From Rhizobium sp. Q54 (GTDB lineage: Bacteria > Pseudomonadota > Alphaproteobacteria > Rhizobiales > Beijerinckiaceae): DNA of 9,364 nt. This document shows, one piece after another, positions 7,248-9,364 of this stretch. The stretch's first letter is position 1; every line of letters begins with the position of its first letter. The position numbers were made by a program, and so were the translations under genes. Where the stretch lies: positions 1 to 9,364 of the forward strand of contig CAMDOY010000122.1 in assembly GCA_945903655.1 (NCBI GenBank), in the 5' to 3' direction. The notes under the pieces were generated by a model. The model did no database searches. It was given only the letters and a program-made list of their open reading frames with translations, and was not told the origin of the DNA.

Positions 7248-7257
7248 TAAGCTCAAG
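7248..7257 (+). repeat. Direct repeat copy 1 (TAAGCTCAAG)
   Basis: This ten-base sequence recurs exactly at 7380-7389, with 122 bases between the copies. Copy 1 lies about 30 bases before the putative -35 of the response regulator gene. Such placement would suit binding by a regulator, possibly the encoded one, but this is inference from position. Confidence 0.35.
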
Positions 7258-7286
7258 TTTTTTGTACACTTTTTTTTGCAAGCCTA

Positions 7287-7315
7287 TTGAGCGATAACCG
7301 AAACACATGTATCTA
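7287..7315 (+). promoter_or_regulatory. Putative sigma-70 promoter of the response regulator gene
   Basis: TTGAGC (7287-7292) is followed after exactly 17 bases by TATCTA (7310-7315). Transcription would begin near 7322, leaving a leader of about 95 bases. The match is fair at both elements, and the location upstream of the only rightward gene is right. Confidence 0.42.
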
Positions 7316-7379
7316 GAGCTTATGCATATTACGCAAGGTCACCTGCAACGTTACCTTCGCCTCCGCGCCTTTTAAAAGT

Positions 7380-7396
7380 TAAGCTCAAGCTCAACT
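7380..7396 (+). repeat. Direct repeat copy 2 with tandem AGCTCA units
   Basis: TAAGCTCAAG is repeated here (7380-7389) and runs into a second AGCTCA, so that AGCTCA occurs twice in tandem at 7382-7393. This copy lies in the predicted 5' leader, about 30 bases before the start codon, where a bound protein could block transcription. Confidence 0.35.
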
Positions 7397-7415
7397 GCGC
7401 GTCATAGCGGCGAAT

Positions 7416-8126
7416 ATGGAAAGAGCAACGTCAATGGACACGAAAACGCAGAAAGCCCCGTCACAGGATGCAGACCAGACGGCAAGAGCCGCTGGCAAGC
7501 GCATTGAAACGCGGGTCTTGCTGGTTGAGGATAGCGAATCCGTTCGCCTGATGATTGGCGACTATCTGCGCAGCAATTCCATGCAGGTGGACAATGCTTG
7601 GTCTGTGGCCGCCGCCCGCAGATCTCTTGACCTGTTCAAGCCAGACATCGTTTTGCTGGATTTGAGCCTGGAGGATGGCGAGTCCTTCGATTTGCTCACC
7701 TCCATCTCCAGGGCCCAGATCCCCTGCATCGTGGTCTCCGCCCGCGAGTCGGCTCTGGACCGCGTGCTTTCTCTGGAACTCGGCGCTCAAGACTACATCG
7801 TGAAGCCCGTGGAGCTTCGCGAACTCCTGCTGCGCATTCGAATCGCCTTGAAGGGCACCAGTCGGCGGGGCTCTCAAGGCTCCATGAATTCTCTTGTCTT
7901 CGGCGATCTGGAAGTGGATCAGGTCGAGCGCGAGATGATCTCCGACAAAAAGGTTCGTGTTCCCCTGACCAGTTCAGAATTCATCGTTCTGCGGTTGCTG
8001 ATCGCTAATAACGGGAAGTTTGTGGAGCGGACGGAAATGGCTCGCGTCATCGGGCGCTCGCGCATGAGCGACCAGAGCCGGGCGCTTGACGTTCTTGTCA
8101 GCCGCCTGCGTTCGAAGATCAAGTAG
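7416..8126 (+). CDS. OmpR/PhoB-type response regulator, truncated by an in-frame TAG
   Basis: This is a DNA-binding response regulator. The receiver domain covers about residues 32-145. It has the acidic pair E38-D39, the phosphoacceptor D82 in IVLLDLSLEDG, S108 in VVSAR, and K130 in DYIVKPVELRELL, so all residues for phosphotransfer are present. The winged-helix domain starts near residue 157 (LVFGDLEVD). It includes LTSSEFIVLRLLIANNG and the recognition helix SRALDVLVSRLRSKIK, and there the frame meets TAG at 8124-8126. Family members continue into a beta-hairpin wing, and those codons are still present downstream, so the protein is 236 residues instead of about 255. The start could also be ATG 7434, which has a GGAAAGAG eight bases upstream; the 7416 ATG lacks a clear ribosome site. 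It is convergent with an HPt gene. DNA binding is doubtful without the wing, while the receiver should still work. Confidence 0.88.
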   Translation: MERATSMDTKTQKAPSQDADQTARAAGKRIETRVLLVEDSESVRLMIGDYLRSNSMQVDNAWSVAAARRSLDLFKPDIVLLDLSLEDGESFDLLTSISRAQIPCIVVSARESALDRVLSLELGAQDYIVKPVELRELLLRIRIALKGTSRRGSQGSMNSLVFGDLEVDQVEREMISDKKVRVPLTSSEFIVLRLLIANNGKFVERTEMARVIGRSRMSDQSRALDVLVSRLRSKIK

Positions 8127-8183
8127 ACTGGCTCAACTGTTACGATTAAAAACGTCCGGGGTCTGGGTTACGCAATCTACTAG
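8127..8183 (+). other. Orphaned C-terminal wing codons of the response regulator
   Basis: Directly after the TAG the same frame encodes TGSTVTIKNVRGLGYAIY and then stops at TAG 8181-8183. The 'VRGLGY' core is the near-universal ending of OmpR-family winged-helix domains. The frame is undisturbed, so a single base change (for example from GAG, AAG or CAG) would explain the internal stop. The ancestral gene therefore ended at 8183, six bases before the end of the convergent HPt gene. Confidence 0.85.
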
Positions 8184-8189
8184 GTCGCT

Positions 8190-8519
8190 TCATGATGCGG
8201 CGAGGGCGGCCATCTCTTCACAAGCCCTCGCCGTTTCGTCCAGCAATTCCCGCGTCAAACTTTGCCAATCGGGGGGCAGATCATCCACGAGTCGGGCTGC
8301 CATAGCTTCACCTTGTTTGGCTCCATATTGGGCAAGAACGCCCTTGAGCCAATGGGCCTGCTTGCGCACCTGAGGCTCATCGCAATTGGCGATGGCCGCC
8401 TCAAGGGCTACGACCGCCTTGTCGCAATCCTTTATGAACTGTTCCTTCAGGGGCGCGAATTGTTCGGCTCCCAGCAAGGAAATGATGTTTTTCAGGTAAG
8501 CGTGGTCCAGATGAGACAT
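8190..8519 (-). CDS. Stand-alone HPt (histidine phosphotransfer) protein
   Basis: A 109-residue cytoplasmic protein consisting of one HPt domain, which passes phosphate between receiver domains in multistep phosphorelays. The signature is AHWLKGVLAQYGA, with His56 as the expected phosphoacceptor and the K59-G60 pair that follows it in the family (HxxKG). The preceding helix (FIKDCDKAVVALEAAIANCDEPQVRKQ) and the following one (GEAMAARLVDD) fit the four-helix bundle. The length is typical for free HPt proteins. No membrane segment or other domain is present. The start at ATG 8519-8517 has an A/G-rich run upstream, with GAGGA about twelve bases away, so its ribosome site is ordinary to weak. It sits between the response regulator and the sensor gene and is convergent with the former. 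It probably links those two proteins, though this is inferred from position. Confidence 0.85.
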   Translation of the reverse strand: MSHLDHAYLKNIISLLGAEQFAPLKEQFIKDCDKAVVALEAAIANCDEPQVRKQAHWLKGVLAQYGAKQGEAMAARLVDDLPPDWQSLTRELLDETARACEEMAALAAS

Positions 8520-8743
8520 TTTTCTTCATATCCTCAGATGCTTGGTGAAAATAACCTGATACAGTTGTGTTCAAAAGGCAACAAGGGTAAAAGAAGAGGC
8601 CTCGTCCATTTCGTCCGAGGATCGTTTCCGAGTGCACTTCATTGCCTTTCCAGACAAGCCTATTTGCCAGCAGGCGTCCAGACCCCAGGCCCAGCCTGGA
8701 GGCAATTGTCGCTCCTCAGAGGACTGAAGATGAGGGATCGCCC
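8520..8743. other. Divergent intergenic region between HPt and sensor genes
   Basis: These 224 bases separate two divergent genes and should hold both promoters. For the sensor gene, TTGTGT (8565-8570), 17 bases and TAAAAG (8588-8593) is a weak candidate. On the minus strand a TTTTGA and TATTTT pair in the same stretch could serve the HPt gene. These candidates overlap, which would allow shared control. No gene is seen here. Confidence 0.3.
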
Positions 8744-9364
8744 ATGAAAAGGCTGATCTCCAACAAAAATATTGGTGCAAGTCTGAACCGGGTTCCGTTT
8801 TACACGATCTTCATCGCTTGCATGACGTCTCTTTTCATAAATTGGTTCGTCGTTCTGGAAATGAGCGCCCGAATAGAAAAGAAAGTCACCGAAGACGCTT
8901 ACCGCGAACTTCATCAGACAAGCACTCTGTTCGCAGACCAAATCTCAAACACGATCAATTCGATCGACGCCACGCTACGCATGGCGGGGCATCTTCTGTC
9001 TGAAGAATCCACGCATCTCAACACATTGATCGCAAAAAACATCATCTCGCTTGAACCGCTCGTCCTTTTGACTTTCATAGACAAAGAGGGACGCGCCATT
9101 GAGACGAATATGGGGATGGATCCTAACAGGACCTACCTGGGGGAGAGAGAAAGCGTAAGGGTGCACCTTGATGGTCAGGCAGAGGGGCTTTTCATTGGTA
9201 AACCGCTGATCGGACGCTTTTCACAAACCTGGGTGTTCCACCTTTCCCGCAAGGTCCTTAACCCCGACGGGACCCTGCATGGCGTCTTGGTGGCCTCTGT
9301 AAATCCTTATTATTTCGCCTGTTTTTGGGATGAATTACTCAAGGGCGACCATATGGCCGCGCTT
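8744..9364 (+). CDS. Membrane sensor protein with periplasmic Cache-like domain, 3' end outside the window
   Basis: The frame starts at ATG 8744, with GAGGG at 8732-8736 as ribosome site, and stays open to the window end, giving 207 visible residues. Residues 17-38 (PFYTIFIACMTSLFINWFVV) form one transmembrane helix. After it comes a long helix, including ISNTINSIDATLRMAGHLL, and then a sensor fold with LLTFIDKEGRAIETN and RESVRVHLDG. GLFIGKPLIGRF and the HLSRKVLNPDGTLHGVLVASVNPYYF block follow. This arrangement fits the periplasmic double-Cache (PDC) sensor of histidine kinases and diguanylate cyclases. The output domain is beyond the window. Because a response regulator and an HPt protein are encoded next to it, a (hybrid) histidine kinase is the likeliest reading. 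A diguanylate cyclase is the main alternative. The ligand is unknown. Confidence 0.8.
   Translation, partial: MKRLISNKNIGASLNRVPFYTIFIACMTSLFINWFVVLEMSARIEKKVTEDAYRELHQTSTLFADQISNTINSIDATLRMAGHLLSEESTHLNTLIAKNIISLEPLVLLTFIDKEGRAIETNMGMDPNRTYLGERESVRVHLDGQAEGLFIGKPLIGRFSQTWVFHLSRKVLNPDGTLHGVLVASVNPYYFACFWDELLKGDHMAAL

Larger units (their letters stand above)
7186..7415. other. Divergent intergenic region before the response regulator
   Basis: This AT-rich region contains two T tracts (7258-7263 and 7270-7277), a candidate promoter, and two copies of TAAGCTCAAG. There is also a weak inverted repeat, AAGGT (7335-7339) with ACCTT (7353-7357). No gene is seen in it. It probably drives the response regulator rightwards and may also contribute control of the secreted protein gene leftwards. 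Confidence 0.5.

Noticed and set aside
8571..8941. Minus-strand frames overlapping the sensor start and its upstream region
   Set aside because: They are antisense to the sensor coding region and have no family character. The plus-strand frame with its ribosome site, transmembrane helix and Cache-like domain explains the region.

Overview
The window reads as chromosomal DNA of an alphaproteobacterium, most likely in the order Hyphomicrobiales (rhizobial or methylotroph relatives). The signs are the RlmB/tRNA-Tyr neighbourhood, a Bug/TctC-type binding protein, an MHS-family transporter with a long periplasmic loop, and a Gly/Tyr-rich secreted protein ending in a Cys-Trp...Arg-Val-Cys-Arg tail. 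This is judged from protein style and not from a search, so the genus is left open. The left end looks visibly AT-richer than the rlmB and transporter regions, as is common for surface-polysaccharide genes.

Layout. (1) Positions 2-2109, plus strand: the 3' part of a glycosyltransferase-like gene followed by glf (UDP-galactopyranose mutase), the end of a polysaccharide locus that probably uses galactofuranose. (2) 2145-3185, minus strand: an orphan TctC/Bug periplasmic binding protein, convergent with glf. (3) 3457-3714: tRNA-Tyr(GTA) on the minus strand, with a promoter-like pair and a terminator-like hairpin upstream of it, divergent from rlmB. (4) 3715-4557, plus strand: rlmB, a SPOUT-class 23S rRNA 2'-O-methyltransferase. 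(5) 4558-4963: a 406-base gene-free stretch holding a perfect 14-bp palindrome. (6) 4964-6625, plus strand: an MHS-type major facilitator transporter ending in a strong intrinsic terminator. (7) 6748-7110, minus strand: a small secreted Gly/Tyr-rich protein. (8) 7416-9364: a signalling locus made of an OmpR-type response regulator (plus), a stand-alone HPt phosphotransfer protein (minus, convergent), and the N-terminal part of a membrane sensor with a periplasmic Cache-like domain (plus, cut by the window end).

How the genes may work together. The last three genes look like parts of one multistep phosphorelay, with sensor, HPt and response regulator encoded side by side. The most striking observation is an in-frame TAG in the response regulator. 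It falls between the recognition helix and the wing of the DNA-binding domain, and the missing wing is still encoded, in frame and well conserved in appearance, directly after the stop. The second notable point is a consensus-like promoter followed almost at once by a hairpin and U-tract, and only then by tRNA-Tyr. No CRISPR array, insertion sequence or phage gene was seen.
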